Shown: positions 11,097 through 23,504, counted from the first letter of the stretch. The stretch: 64,000 bases of DNA from Linanthus parryae (GCA_023055425.1 JALGPY010000003.1:50329891-50393890); one strand, 5' to 3'. Notes: a model not told the origin generated them from the sequence alone. A program made the numbers and translations.

Positions 11097-12476
11097 ATTA
11101 GTTCTGTGAAAATACATAATTAGAAACTCAAAATAATAGGTGGATAGTGTTTTCAAAACTAAAACTGGATAGGATTCAAGACTGAACTTGAATAGGAAGG
11201 TTGGGGAGAGCACATGCAAGAGAGTTCTATGTGCAAAATTGGTCCAAATTGGCCTAAGTAGTTGGAGTTTCAGGATGAGATTCATAATTATTGCATTGCT
11301 TTGCATAATGAGGAGATGCCATATTATTGCGAAATAACACATGTTGCGAAGATAATACATGGATGGAATTGCTACCTGAACAATCCGGGTATTGAATAAA
11401 GGAGAGACATAAAGTATGTTTATATGAATTATGCTGGTGCGGCAACGATGTAATTGAGACTAATTGTGGCCAGTCTGGAAAAAAAACTTGTATGAGAAGA
11501 TAAGAGATTGTACTGAAACAGATCCAATATTAGACGTCACAACTAAAAAAATGAGTTAAAGTGGTTAAGTTGGGGTACATGCTAGTAATTTTGGGTACGG
11601 TATCTATTAGGGAACAGAAATTGTAGTACATTACGGGAGGTTTTGCTTGTAATACGGGAGGGGTGAATATTTATATGAAGCATTTGGGGTTGGTGCTCAT
11701 GTGGAGTTAAAAGGGGGCTAAAAGAGGACAAATAATGAGAAATTAGGCATGGGTATAGGAGCATAATAGAATAAACCTAATCAGTTTAACCAAGACGGTA
11801 CGTTAAGGATAACTATGGATGCGTGTGGATATAAGTCAGGCTGTCTGTAAGGGTTGAAAGAGATGCGATGGAATCAGATTAGTCACAATACTAGGGCATT
11901 GCTAAAAGGGAATTTAGACGGGGCCGGTAACTGAGTGGTACATCAGAATTGAGAATAAATCAGTGTGTAAAAGGGTTAGCTGGAGGATATATGTTATTCT
12001 AAGGCGATAAATTTGGAAGAGGGAGCATATGAAGGTTTGAAATAAGGAACTCATCAGTAGCAGGGCGATATTAGACGCACGCGGAAAGATTAGTTAAAAT
12101 AGAGAAATCGGGAAACATAAAGGGCGTGAGTGGTTAGAATGAAAATTATGAGAAGGAATCTATTGAAAGTATGACGTGTGTGGAGATAATCGACACTGGA
12201 ATACTATAAGGGGTGCGTATAAGAGTAGTAACTATACAGGTGATAGTGGATGGTGAATTTTAGCCGTTCATAGAAGAAAGAGAAGTGAAACTTATACGAG
12301 TATCAGGAGGAGGTTATTGTGCCAATTTAGCTGTGTACCGATTTCTGATAGGAGTTAATAGGGGAACGAGCTGTAAGAGGGGAGAGACGACCAAAAGCTA
12401 TGACGGAGTAAGGAAACTTGTGAGAATGGGTAAGGATGCGTGATCTTCGAGGACGAAGATTCTTAAGAGGGTAGAA
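11097..12476 (+). other. Non-coding interior of the Gypsy-like element
   Basis: About 1.4 kb, purine-rich on the plus strand with many stop codons in all frames. I find no gag zinc knuckle, protease, RT or integrase motif. The last 40 bases carry GGACGAAGATTCTTAAGAGG, a plausible polypurine tract region. The element is either a non-autonomous derivative or a badly decayed copy. Confidence 0.55.
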
Positions 12477-13605
12477 TGTAACACCCTGGAATTTCATAAG
12501 GGGTCAAACTAAATAAAAAGTTTGTGTTAGTTGTGAAAATTTATATTTCACCAGTATTTGCTGACAATTGACCGTCCCTGAATCCCGAGAATGAGAATTG
12601 GAGTGGGGCCAATGTGCAAATATCGAGAAATTGGGGGCCCTAATAGAGTTTCTTAAAATTTGATTATGTGGCTAAAAATTGGCCATCCTGAGATTTCTGA
12701 GAATTTTGGGATGAAAATAAATTATTCTTGAATTTTGGGATCCAAAAACAATTCTCAAGAAATATTAATTTTGCTTTAATTGCAAACCTACACTAAAGTT
12801 TGAGAAATTACACTTTAACCCCAATGTATGGCCACCTATTGTCTCACCAAATTTGTGAGCTTGCCACCTGGCATATGATTTGGCAGTAGCTCCTTCACTA
12901 GCCTCACATCTAGAAACCTCGTGAATTATCACCCACCTTCAGTTTCATCTTCCTCCTCCCACCACTACGAACATTACAACCCCGCCAACGACACCACCAT
13001 CAAAACCACCAACTCTGTGGAACCTGCTTCTGGAAAGTGTTCGTGGTGGCCTAAGTAGGGAAAGCCCCTTATCGATTCGTTCAACCCTGATGGAGAGAAA
13101 ATTTGGTGAGTTCTCTAAGAACCCTAGCTCGTTCGTGTCCGAATTCTCTGTTCATGTTGAATATTAATGAAATTGGGTTGTATTTTCTTCCTCCTGGGAC
13201 CGAGGCAAGCTTGGGAATCACAAGGGCGACCTCTGAATCACCAAGAATTGTCGTAGCCGCCGAAATCTGGGTTCAAAACCCGCCGAAAACACCATGGTCG
13301 TCGAAAATCATAGGTTATCAGGATAGAGAAACAGGATCTCTGGTTAGGAGCACTAGGCAGACTATCAGGCGTGTACGCAGGGGACCGAGAAGTAGGCTAT
13401 CACTTAGAGGATTGACACACCAGTATATGCAAGCTATAATAGTAAGTCTTTTTTTTTTTAATTCTAGTTTCTTTGATTTTGTCTGGTAACAGAACCATTA
13501 AGATTAGACTCCGTGCTGGCCATTTCCGTGCTTAGCGGAGGACATCTCCGGAGAGTCTGGGGATTCAAGTGTTGTTCTCCAACACTCTAGGATGGGGGTG
13601 TTACA
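12477..13605 (+). repeat. 3' LTR of the Gypsy-like element
   Basis: Complete LTR of 1129 bp with TGTAACACC and GTTACA ends. It differs from the 5' LTR by scattered substitutions and small indels, so the insertion is not recent. Confidence 0.85.
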
Positions 13606-14407
13606 AATTCTCCTTTTCTACCACGACTGCAGAGCCATTATGTCCATGTTAACGTCACTTCAGTTAATCCATCTTCCAGTGCCCTTACTCCTTGAACCAA
13701 GCACATACATCCTTGGGCAGCTTAGAACACGATAATTTCTTTTTCTTGTTCTTCTTACCCTTCTTGCTTCCCCCCGTCGCCATCAATCCAGAAGCATGGT
13801 CCTATGTACCTATTCCTGCACCCTTATGGCGCAGTTCCCTAGCATGGAGCGCTGATCTGACCTCCTCTAGAGATAAGTTATCCTCGTTCACAATGAACGA
13901 TTGAAAAAAGTTCTTGTATGACGGAGGTAACGAGATCAATAACAACATTGCGAAATCCTCATCATCCATCTTCTCGCCAATATTATGCAAATCTAAAAGA
14001 ATTGTTTTCAATTGATCAAGATGGTCCTTGAGATCGTACCTTCGAGCATCCGCAGGGTGGAGAACCTTAGATTTATCATCAACTTGCTAGTGAGTCTCTT
14101 CGTCATGTCGAGACTCTCTAACTTGAGCCAAAGCTTTACTTCTTCCTTCTAATCTACGATCTCGATGATCACGTCATCCGATAAGCACAGCATAGTCGTT
14201 GAATGTGCCTTCTTCTCCAATACCTTGAACTCCGATGTACTATCATCCATGCCTCCCTTGTCCGTAGTCAAAGGTGCCCACAAATCCTACGATTTAAGCA
14301 AGGCCTCCATCTTTATCTTTCACCGACTGAAGTTGTTCCCTCTAGTGAAAATGTCGATCTTCAACATCAATTCGGGCATCGTTCTTGGTGGATTGATCTC
14401 AGCCTAA
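13606..14407 (-). pseudogene. Copia gag remnant
   Basis: Minus-strand frames read as a Copia gag with stops and frameshifts. The best piece (14011-13802) has the UBN2-type gag segment MDDEDFAMLLLISLPPSYKN. A degenerate zinc knuckle with GHWK follows near 13660. The sequence is cut at 13605 by the Gypsy-like insertion, so the rest of gag and all of pol should lie left of the window. A mutated primer-binding site (ATGGTATCATAGC) precedes it near 14408-14420. Confidence 0.75.
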
Positions 14408-14422
14408 GCTATGATACCATTT

Positions 14423-14898
14423 TGTTATGGAAATTCACCCGATCACTCACCTCATGAATAGTCGAATAAAGGTGCAAAACACAAGTTTAACGTGGTTCGC
14501 TAGCCCAAATCGAACTAACTACGTCCACGGGGAAGAAATACATTTATTCAACTGAGGAGAAACGTTTACAATGCTTACATACGTTCATAGGAACCCGAAG
14601 GATCCTTTTATAGCCTCGAAAATTGCCCCGAATACAAAAGGCAACCCAGTCCTTATTTTCAGCCTCTCGGATTGTCTTCGTGCGAAGACACGTTGTCTTC
14701 GTACGAAGACCCTTCGTTCGAAGACATACGATGGCCTTCCTACTTTGACAGTGATACCTATTCTGGGAAGACACTTGATTTCTGGCTATCTCTGGGATGT
14801 CTTCGTGCGAAGACTTCTTGTCTTCGTTCGAAGACCCTGGGCTCACTTCTTCATTGCTCCATTGAGTGTCTTCTAAAATTCAAGGCATATTCCTTACA
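14423..14898 (-). repeat. 5' LTR of the gag-only Copia element, palindrome-rich
   Basis: The 476-bp LTR (TGTAAGG...CATAACA on the minus strand) has a minus-strand TATA box CTATAAAAGG near 14604-14613. It carries four copies of a 16-bp palindrome of the form GTCTTCGTNCGAAGAC (14674-14689, 14695-14710, 14799-14814, 14820-14835) and a shorter one at 14711-14725; the copy at 14695 is perfect. Confidence 0.75.
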
Positions 14899-15077
14899 GG
14901 GTTTGTAGAGTAAAATGTGCGAGCAGTTTAGTTTAAGAGCACGAGCTAAATATCAATGTAGGCATGTACATGTAAGCTGTTTGGATGAGCTAGATTAAGT
15001 AGTGGCTTAGCTAAAAACGTTATTTAACGTCAGTGTTTGGATATAATAGATTATTGTATTACTGTATATTATTAGTA

Positions 15078-15333
15078 CCACTCCGTCCTACCTATTTTGC
15101 ACCATTTGGACTTTTTCACCCGTAACTGGGTCACTTTGACCCGCTAATTTGGATAGCAAAACGATGCAATTTTTGATAATTTTTTACGGTCTTGTAGAGT
15201 AAGAGTTACTCTACAACACTACGAAAAAATTATCTAAAAATTGAAAAAAATTGCTATCCAAATCACCGGGTCAAAGTGACCCAGTGAATAGTCGTAAAAG
15301 TCCAAATGGTGCAAAAGTTGTGGGACAGAGTGG
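15078..15333. mobile_element. Stowaway-like MITE, copy 1
   Basis: The 256-bp element is nearly one long inverted repeat. Its ends CCACTCCGTCC and GGACAGAGTGG (with mismatches) are flanked by TA on both sides (15076-15077, 15334-15335), the usual Tc1/mariner target. The internal arm CTGGGTCACTTTGACCCG recurs inverted. Related copies are at 34510-34758 and 53556-53819. Confidence 0.85.
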
Positions 15334-15532
15334 TAATTTTTTTTGTTAAATTTATATTTTTTTTTCAATCCAGAATCCCCCAAATAATCTGGAAATCCCT
15401 CAAAATAATTCAAAATTTCCCAAAAAAACCGGAGGTATCCCCGAAAAATTTGGAATACCGGTTAAAAATCTGGAATTTTTGGGAAGAATTCAGAGAAGCT
15501 TGGCCGAAAAATCATATTATTTTACTATACTT

Positions 15533-16034
15533 TGTTGAGTTCATTTTAGTTGATTCAAATAAAATCATGGAGCAAGCATTTTGGAGCAACAAACTAAGTT
15601 GAAACATTAACTAATTGTTAGTGGGGGGCAATGTGTGCATGTGCAGTGAATTGTGCCAGATTGTGTGAATTGTTTCAAGTTGGTTTGGTGCAGGAGACAT
15701 GGCGGCAAAATCGGAAGGTAGTCTTTTGTTTGGGTTTTGTTTTCTTTGGTCAAAGAGCAGCGAATTGTTTCCAATAATTAAGGAAACAATTCCTTGTTTG
15801 TCTTGGACTACTTTTGGACGTTACTTTGGGTTCAAGTCATTATACTAGTATATATATAGGTGCTAGGTTCATGACTTGGAGTAGGGTGCTTGTAATTGTT
15901 TTGGCTTATCATCAATAAATTGGTTTGGTTTGGCCGTGGACGTAGCTAGTCTCAAAACTAGTGAACCACATTAAATCTTTGTGTTTTGTTCCTCATCTTG
16001 TTTTTCGTCTCATCACTCTTATTGGCTCCTAACA
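15533..16034 (+). repeat. 5' LTR of the small LTR element
   Basis: 502 bp; pairs with 16859-17375. The copies differ by substitutions and small indels, for example ATTTTAGTTG against CCTTTTGGTTG near the start, so the insertion is of moderate age. Confidence 0.9.
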
Positions 16035-16858
16035 TGTCTTATCAGAGCCATGTTCGTTGAGTTTTAAGAGAAGCAATGGCGAATTCGTGATCAAGATCTG
16101 TTGGGTTTGATGGGAAGATTGGGTTTCCGCTGGTTCGCCTCTGAAATAGGGGTGCAAGCACACCAAGCCTTTGTTGGGAGGCTATCAAGTTCCTTTTTGG
16201 GGGAGCTATCGGGCTCTTTTTTTGGAGCATCGTAATTATGGATCTGGATTTTGTACATCCGCGACGCTTTCGGTTTTGGCATGCGTCAATCGATATGGCG
16301 TGCTCAACCTTGCGAGTGATCTAAATCTATATCTGAATTTGGCGGCTAGGAGGATTCAAGCCTAGGTGGAGGCGACTTGAATCAACTAGCGAATTGAGGG
16401 AGAAACGCCGCTGGAAGAGGGAGTGTCCCATGAATCGGACATCTCTAGTTATCGCTTCAGGTGGAGGAGGAGGGACGCCCAAAGACGATGTAGCTCTCTA
16501 GGCCCCTTGGGGGCGGTTCGGGCTCCAGGCATGGAGCATGTACGCGTGTGGTTGGGCACGTGGATTGATGGCGTGTTATTGTGCACGCATTGGTTGGTGG
16601 CGCGATTGGATCTTGGATTGGCGCGCTTTGGTTATTGGTTTTGTGCGCATCGGTGCGGATGACGGTGCAAATTGGCATGACATCGTTTGATAGGCACTTT
16701 TGTTGCGAAGTGTCATTGGCGCAACGTTGGAGTATGAATTAGTCATGGTGCATTGAAAAGGCATTTGTTGGGACGCATTGGGAGTGTATTCAATTCTGCA
16801 AATTGGGAATACACTCGAATTGGTTGTGTAGCTAAAGGGTTTGAATAAGGGGGAGGTT

Positions 16859-17375
16859 TGTTGAGTTCCTTTTGGTTGATTCAAACAAAATCATGGAGCA
16901 AGCATCTTGAAGCAGCCAACTAAGTTGACACATTAACTAATTGTTAGTGGGGTCCAATGTATCCATGTGTAGTGAATTGTGCCAAGTTGTGTGAATTGTT
17001 TGAAGTTGGTTCGGGGCAGGATACTAGGCGGCAAAATCGGCAGCTAGTCTTTTGTTTGGGGTTTGTTTTGCTTTCTTTGGTCAAAGGGTAGCGAATTGCT
17101 GCCAATAATTAAGGAAACAATTCCTTGTATGTCTTGGACTCTTTTTGGACTTTACTTTGGGTTCAAGTCATTATACTAGTATATATATATGTGCTAGGGT
17201 CATGACTTGGAGTAGGGTGCTTGTAATTGGTTTTGTCTTCTCATCAATAAATTGGTTTGGTTTGGCCGTGGACGTAGCTAGTCTCAGAACTAGTGAACCA
17301 CGCAATTCTTGTTTTCTTGATCATACTCTTGTTGTTCTTGCTTTCTCTTGTCTCTCCCGTATTGGAATCCTAACA
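16859..17375 (+). repeat. 3' LTR of the small LTR element
   Basis: 517 bp; starts directly after the polypurine tract and ends TCCTAACA before the TACTT target duplication. Confidence 0.9.
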
Positions 17376-17505
17376 TACTTTACTGCCCGCTTTAATATTA
17401 ACCAAACACAACATATATGACTTTAAATATGTGCAAAGTTTTTTTTAAACTTTAGTATTCATTGAAAGGGCTAATACAGCCAAAGAAAAAGGCACAAGGC
17501 CAAAG

Positions 17506-18165
17506 TTACAGAAGAGATGCAGCACTCTTGGCACAAAATTGAGCTGCCCAATTCAATTCTCTCTTCAAGAAAGAAAAAATACATATTTCAAATTGTGAAG
17601 CTAGCTGCTTGCAGTACATAACAATTGAGAAAATGATGGCAGCGGATTGGGATTCTTCAGCATTTAAACTGTCAATAGCCACTTTTGAATCTGACTTAAT
17701 GGCAACTTTTTTGAAAATTCTCTCAGCAGCTATAAGTAAAGCTCTCCTGATTGCCATGCATTCCAAAACAAGAGGGTTAGAAATGTGAGGAATTGGGACA
17801 ACAACTTCCTCCAAGTTACCATGATCAAATATGACAATGCCAGCTCCACCACCATTTTTTATCTTATTCACTGCAACATCACAACAGATCTCAATAGTAT
17901 CTCCTTGATGCAAAACATAAAATTCTTTTTTGGGAAGATTAGAAAATGAATCGGAGACCTTTTTTCTATCTGCATATTCATAATATTTCAGCATTGCCTT
18001 GTCCACAATCTGCTTAGGATCCCACCGGATCTTGTTAAAGTTCCAGTCACATCTTGCCCTCCAAAGTTCCCAACAAATTTGAGAAATGATACCATAAGCT
18101 GTGATTTTCTCTTTCATATCCTTATGAGGGAGACAATGTTTCACCACCATTAAATGATTGAACAT
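17506..18165 (-). pseudogene. LINE RNase H and linker fragment
   Basis: An open frame of 219 codons matches the C-terminus of plant L1 ORF2. Its N-terminal third resembles the zf-RVT linker (CWELWRARCDWNFNK). The rest resembles the plant retroelement RNase H (RVT_3) domain, with GGGAGIVIFD, LECMAIRRAL and KSDSKVAID. It is open only by chance: sequence upstream to 19200 has many stops. Confidence 0.75.
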
Positions 18166-18951
18166 ACTGATTTCATGTCAAAATACATCTAAATGGTGAC
18201 AATCTCCAAACTTGTTTTGAGTAGAAGCAAGTAGCTATTAAATGTACTTCAGATTCCACCTCTTCTCCACTGCAGGGACATCTTTCATCAACATCATGCA
18301 TCCCTCTATGATTCAAAGCAGCCTTCACGGCTAAGCATCCATTCAAAGAAATTCACATAAACTTTTGAACCTTTGGCTCGGCATCCAAAATCCAAATTAT
18401 TTCCCATTTCACCTCAACACTCGAACCTTCTGCACTATCATTATTTGATGAAACTGGGCCAACATTCATTATAGAGCTGCTACACAAAAGTATTTTGTAG
18501 GTTGAATTCACTGTCATGAACCCATTTGTTGACTAATGCCATATTGTTTTTATCAACACATTGCTCTAATCCAACAGGAATCGATAAATTCAGCTTTTCC
18601 TCTTCCAAGTCAAATATATTATTTACTAAATTAACCTTCTACTGCCTTGAAGTATAGTAAATGAGATCACCAACAAAATATATTTCCCTGCAACCTCTTT
18701 TAGGAGATTTGACAAGAAAATCATTGCTTCTTGGAAGCCATGGGTCTTCTTAAATTCTCACCTTTTTTCCATTACCAACCAGCCATCTGTGACCTCTTTT
18801 AAGTACATTTCTACCTTCCAAGCCTATGAGCAGCCCTGCGGTTCTTTGGCATTTCAAAAACTTGTATTGCTAAAAAAATTCACTTTAAAACTTTTCTTGA
18901 ACAATGATTTCTCACCATTTACCAATCTCCAAGCTTGCTTTGCAAGGAGTG

Positions 18952-19735
18952 CTAAGTTGAAAAGATGTAGGTTAAAACCAAGACCACCATATTTCTTTCT
19001 TTACACAGCTTCTCCCATTTAATCCAATGCATTTTCTTGTCTTTAGGAGTGCAACCACCCCAATAGAAGTTAGATATTATTGAAGTAATCTCATTGCATA
19101 CTTGTTTAGGGAAAATGAAGCATGTCATTGCGTAAGTAGACAATGCAGAAAGGACAAATTTAATTAGTACCTCTTTACCTGCAGTGCTCAGGAACGACTC
19201 CTTCAATCTAGTTACTCATGTCAAGATTTTTTCTTTGATGAAGCACAAAGTTTTATTCTCGGACCTTCCAATCATTGCAGGTAATCCTAGATAATTGCAG
19301 TCATTCAGCTCCTTTTTAATTCGCAAAAATTTCTGCAGAAATTCTTGCAATACTTTGCTTGTGTTTGGGCTGAATAGACAATGTGATTTTTCTCTATTCA
19401 CAGCTTGGCCAGATGCCTTTTCATAAAGTTCCAAGACCTTGTTTATAGCACTGCAATCAGCCACGGTTGCCTTGCAAAATAAAATGGCATCATCAGTAAA
19501 TAAAAGATGGTTAACTGAAGGACAAGATTTAGCAATTCTTATCCAGAAAACCATTTTCTTTCCTCAAAATATTTTAGTGTTGCTGATAAACCTTCTTCGC
19601 AAAGCACAAATAAATAGGGGAGAGAGGATCCCCTTGCCTAATCCCTCTCCCAGGCAAGATGTAGTCACCAATTTCCCATTAATGTTAAGCTTAAAACTCA
19701 TTATTTTGATGCACTCGATAATCCATCCGATCCAT
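18952..19735 (-). pseudogene. LINE reverse transcriptase, catalytic part
   Basis: Two frames (19554-19216 and 19206-18952) carry the RT active-site box FTDDAILF and the downstream segments CNYLGLPAMIG and FSTAGKEVLIKFVLSALSTYA-like text typical of plant L1 RT. The two are joined by a frameshift near 19210. The FTDD box has Thr where most L1s have Ala. The upstream half of RT lies beyond the solo LTR. Confidence 0.75.
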
Positions 19736-21328
19736 TGACACGACCTAACCATAAGTGTATGGTCGTTGTGTGTAGTAATATCCGGAAATCCGGGTTTATC
19801 GAACCTAAGAGACTTGTCGTGAACCAATTAGGATGATTAACTTTCTGTGGGCTAGCAATTGAGTCTGTTTACTAATCTAAAAATTAAAATAGCACACTAA
19901 TTATTGAAATTTAGATTAATGCGAGAGACAACTATCATGATTTTCTCTAGGATCACTAGGTATCCACCGTTAACGAATTTTGTTTCGAAACACATATGAT
20001 GATTTAATTTTCCAAACGAGCAACAATACTCAGCGAGTTACCAAGTGAGATTCCAATGCCTAGGTTGAACTAGAACCGAGTTACAAAGTTCTTAATTTTC
20101 CCTAAAACATGTATTAAGAGCATCTAGTTCTACTTAATGTTCACAATTTGTGGTTGATTACGTGCTTAATTCTATTATCAGGGAAATTCATTGCATTCAC
20201 TAACTAATTACCTATGATCTTCATATAGGTGATAAAACTACACAAATATGGATTAAGAACAAGAATAAAACATAGCACAACTATTCATCATCAATTAAGT
20301 TCATAAAACGTGAATCAAATCCCTAATTCGCCAAAAACGGCTTCAAACCCTAACTACCATTGAGAAATCCCGATATTAAACTTAGATACTGCGATACATG
20401 AGTAAAACGATGAAGTTTATGTTCTTCATGATCAAAAACAATGAAAAAGATAGAGAACAGAGATCAAACGATGGAATCCTCGCTCTCACGGCGAACTCCA
20501 AACTCCAAGCCTTCCTCCAATGCGTTCTTATTTGTCTCCAGCAGCCTACTCTGACCTCTAAGTCTAAAAATCGTCATGTATAGGGATGGGCACAATTTTA
20601 AATGTATTTTGGCCGAATTTGCAACTCAGCCCCTCTAGTTTGCAATTCTCGGACATATTTCATAAGCTGATCTTACGCGGGCCTTTTCTCCCTCATACGG
20701 ACTCCGGTTTGAGCCCATCTTATAGTTCTGGAAAGACGTAAGTGACTAATTTCCAATGGAGTCGGTCTTGATTCAAAATTTTATATGTAACTCCAGATAC
20801 AACCCGAAGAGTGCACACTGGTCCAGTGAACTTTCCCAGCTTTTCTTCGTTTTTGCGTCATCTTCGCCGGACCATATCTTTCTCATTAGGCCTTTGATTT
20901 AGCTCCGTGACCTACCTTTGGAAAGTTATTTGAGTCTAATTTATTTTGGCACCGATCTCACTATAGCAGGTCTTGTAGAGCTCACGATATCATCAAAAGA
21001 GTGAAGATTGGTCACTTTTGCTCCTCTAACTTTGCTTCTCTTGTTTCCTCTTGACTTCCGAAACTCGTTTCTTCTCTCCACTTGCTCTCCTCATAAAATG
21101 TTCCGGTAAATATCAACACGAACACTACCGGGAAGATCAAATATGATAAAATCATGCAAATCATAAGTAAAATTATTCAAGAAACGCCCGAATTGTACGT
21201 TTAAGCTATAAAACATTCTAAAAAGCAGTTTCTCTTCAAATAAGCTCGGAATTAATCACTTTGCACCGAAACGCACACAAATTAGTAGTGAATTGGTATA
21301 GATTATAACTCCAACTACGGAGTTATCA
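19736..21328 (-). mobile_element. Athila-like solo LTR
   Basis: A 1593-bp block interrupts the LINE RT. On the minus strand it starts TGATAACTCCGTAGTTGGAG and ends GGTCGTGTCA. It is flanked by TCCAT on both sides (19731-19735, 21329-21333), and the LINE reading resumes across it. No primer-binding site, gag or pol is present, so it is a solo LTR left by recombination. The TGATAACT start and the long LTR suggest the Athila/Tat branch; a related start is at 32440. Confidence 0.85.
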
Positions 21329-22200
21329 TCCATCATTTACATAAACCCATATTCTTCACAATCCTCTCTAGGTAGTCCCACCTTACCCTATCAAATGCCT
21401 TAAGTATGTCGAGCTTGAGAGCCACCCAACCTTCCTTGCCAGATCTTTGTTTTTTATCCAATGTATGAGCTCTTGGGAAATTAAAGATAAGCCTGTTGCT
21501 TGAAATTGCACTATGAGTTTCTAAAATGAGGCTGCTAATTACCACTTTAAGCCTATTAGCCAGTGTTTTGGCCAAAATCTTATAAAGAGTCGTACATAAA
21601 ATAATAGTCCTAAAATCTTTAACATAAAGTGGAGAGTGTACCTTGGGGATCAGGGTTATGAGCGTAATGTTGACACACTTCAGGAGCTTCCCGGAGGTGT
21701 AGAAATCTTTCACAGCTTTGCTTAGGTCATCTCTGACAATGCTCCAGTAAGTTTAGAAAAAAATTACAGTGAAACCATCATGTCCAGGTGCTTTATCAGG
21801 GCTAAGGGAGAAGCATGCCTCAATAATTTCTTCTGAAGTGATCTCTTTTGTAAGATGTGCATTCATTTCCAGGGTCACCATTCTCTTCACATTCATAATA
21901 ATTGGTTCAGTATCATCTTCAACTTCTGCCTTGAAGAGGTTGGAATAGAATTTATGACAAGATTTTTTTATTTCACCGTGATAATTGCACCAAACTCCAT
22001 TGTTATCGAAGATTCCATGGATTGCATTCCACCTCCTTCTTTTGAACACATATGCATGAAAGAAAGATGTGTTTAGATCTCCCGCATGTAGCCAATGAAC
22101 TCTGGACTTTTTCTTCCAAAATTGTTCCTCCTCAGCCCATAAAGAGTTTAGTTCCAATGCAATCTTTTGAAGAGTAGAAGTATATGCATTTAGCCCCTTC
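21329..22200 (-). pseudogene. LINE reverse transcriptase, N-terminal half
   Basis: Frames 22157-21753 and 21713-21333 carry the pre-RT segment (KKSRVHWLHAGDLNTSFFHA, DKAPGHDGF) and RT boxes (ITLIPKV, KILAKTLANRL, ALKLDILKAFDRVRWDYLE). A stop and frameshift near 21750 separate them. The frame ends at the solo LTR boundary. Confidence 0.8.
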
Positions 22201-22639
22201 TATATAATATTTCTCACCTCTTCTTCATTCTCTTTGATTGAAACTGACATGCCTTTGCCAAAACCCTTGCTCCAACACCTCAGCTGCTGCCTACAATTCT
22301 TCAAATTTTTTTTTGACCTTGAACATCTATACACCTTCGAACTCCTTGGACCATGCACTTGCTATCACTTCAAAGCTTCCTTCTTGCTTAGTCCAACTCG
22401 ATTCAAATATGAAAGGCTTGTAATAAGTTCTATTAGTAGGAGCATTAACATCTAAAATAAGTGTCATCTGATCAGAACCTTGGCAAGATATATGAGAAAT
22501 GGCAGCATTTTGAAACTTTTAGCCCAAAGTTGAGAGCATAATCCCATGTCCAGCCTTTCTTCAATACCTCCAAAGCCTCATATTTTATCCCACCATGTAA
22601 ATGGGTACCCCTGGAATCCCATATCAACAAGATTGTTGT

Positions 22640-23140
22640 TAGTCATGAAGTCTTTAGGGATGTGCAAGAAATAGCATCCCTTATGTTACCACCTCTTTTC
22701 TCATTTGGATCAACAAGGTCATTAAAGTCTCCCCACACCATAACATAGTTGGAAAGGCCTCTAATGTAACTGCTAAGAAAACCAAATTGCATTAATTTGG
22801 TTTTGTCATTTGTGCTCAGATACACAAAAAGTTGATGCCAACATACTCCAAGTGAAGCAATTTCAACATGGATAAAAAAATTACTATACTTCAGTACCTT
22901 TAGATTAACATCTTTGGCCCAGATAACTCCTATACCTCCATCACGGCCTTGCGGATCAACCCACAAGCTATTATAAAAACATGACTCTTTCCATAAATCC
23001 TCCACATGAAAGAACACTTTTTTGTTTCACTAAGGAAGATCACCTCTGGATCAAGAGGACACTGGATCAAGAGGACATAACATCCTCTTGAATTGGAGAA
23101 TTGTCAGGGTTCTGCCAAAACCCTGACAATTCCAGGCCAA
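22640..23140 (-). pseudogene. LINE endonuclease (APE type) fragment
   Basis: The sequence reads PEVIFLSETK near 23030, then GRDGGIGVIWAKDV and VWGDFNDLVDPNEKRGG, matching the apurinic-endonuclease-like domain of plant L1 ORF2. WGDFN holds the conserved catalytic Asp and Asn. Stops and frameshifts break it, and its C-terminal end towards 22200 is heavily decayed. Confidence 0.7.
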
Positions 23141-23504
23141 ACGCTTCATTGGGCATTGTAGGGACAATTAGGGCTGGCTTCCTCCACCCATTGATCAAAA
23201 TTGGATTCACCTGCAAGCTGACTTCTAGCTCTTTTCCCTTCAGTTGTGCCCGAAAACACAATTCCATCAGATTCTCTATCGATTTTCCATAATTGTATCT
23301 CTTCTCTTTTGGGGTCCTCTAGTCCGATGAATGGAAGGGGTGGGGGTGGGGTTAGCATGCCTTTTTTCAGAAGCTTGTCTCGCTCTTCGCTTCCATTTTT
23401 TAGCTTCCTTAGCTGAGTGAACACTGGAGGATTGAGCGTGTCCTTCATTGTTATTACCACCACCATCGCATACTTCTCTTCCCCTTTACAAAATCTTCAT
23501 CCGA

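Larger units (their letters stand above)
10198..13605 (+). mobile_element. Coding-poor Gypsy-like LTR element, 5' LTR truncated
   Basis: The two LTRs are 10198-11082 (cut on the left by the Angela-like insertion) and 12477-13605 (1129 bp, TGTAACACC...GTTACA). Between them lie a Met-tRNA primer-binding site, 1.4 kb without gag or pol, and the end motif TTCTTAAGAGGGTAGAA next to the second LTR. That motif resembles the ends of chromovirus (Tekay/Del) elements. The interior is too short and too full of stops to be autonomous. The five bases after the 3' LTR are AATTC, the expected target duplication. Confidence 0.8.
15533..17375 (+). mobile_element. Complete small non-autonomous LTR element
   Basis: LTRs at 15533-16034 and 16859-17375 (both TGTTGAGTTC...CCTAACA) enclose only 824 bp. 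A primer-binding site TTATCAGAGCCA (16039-16050) follows the first LTR and a polypurine tract AAGGGGGAGGTT precedes the second. The same five bases, TACTT, flank both ends (15528-15532, 17376-17380), so this is a single complete insertion. The interior has no gag or pol. It is larger than classic TRIMs and best called a small non-autonomous LTR element; enzymes must come from elsewhere. Confidence 0.9.
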
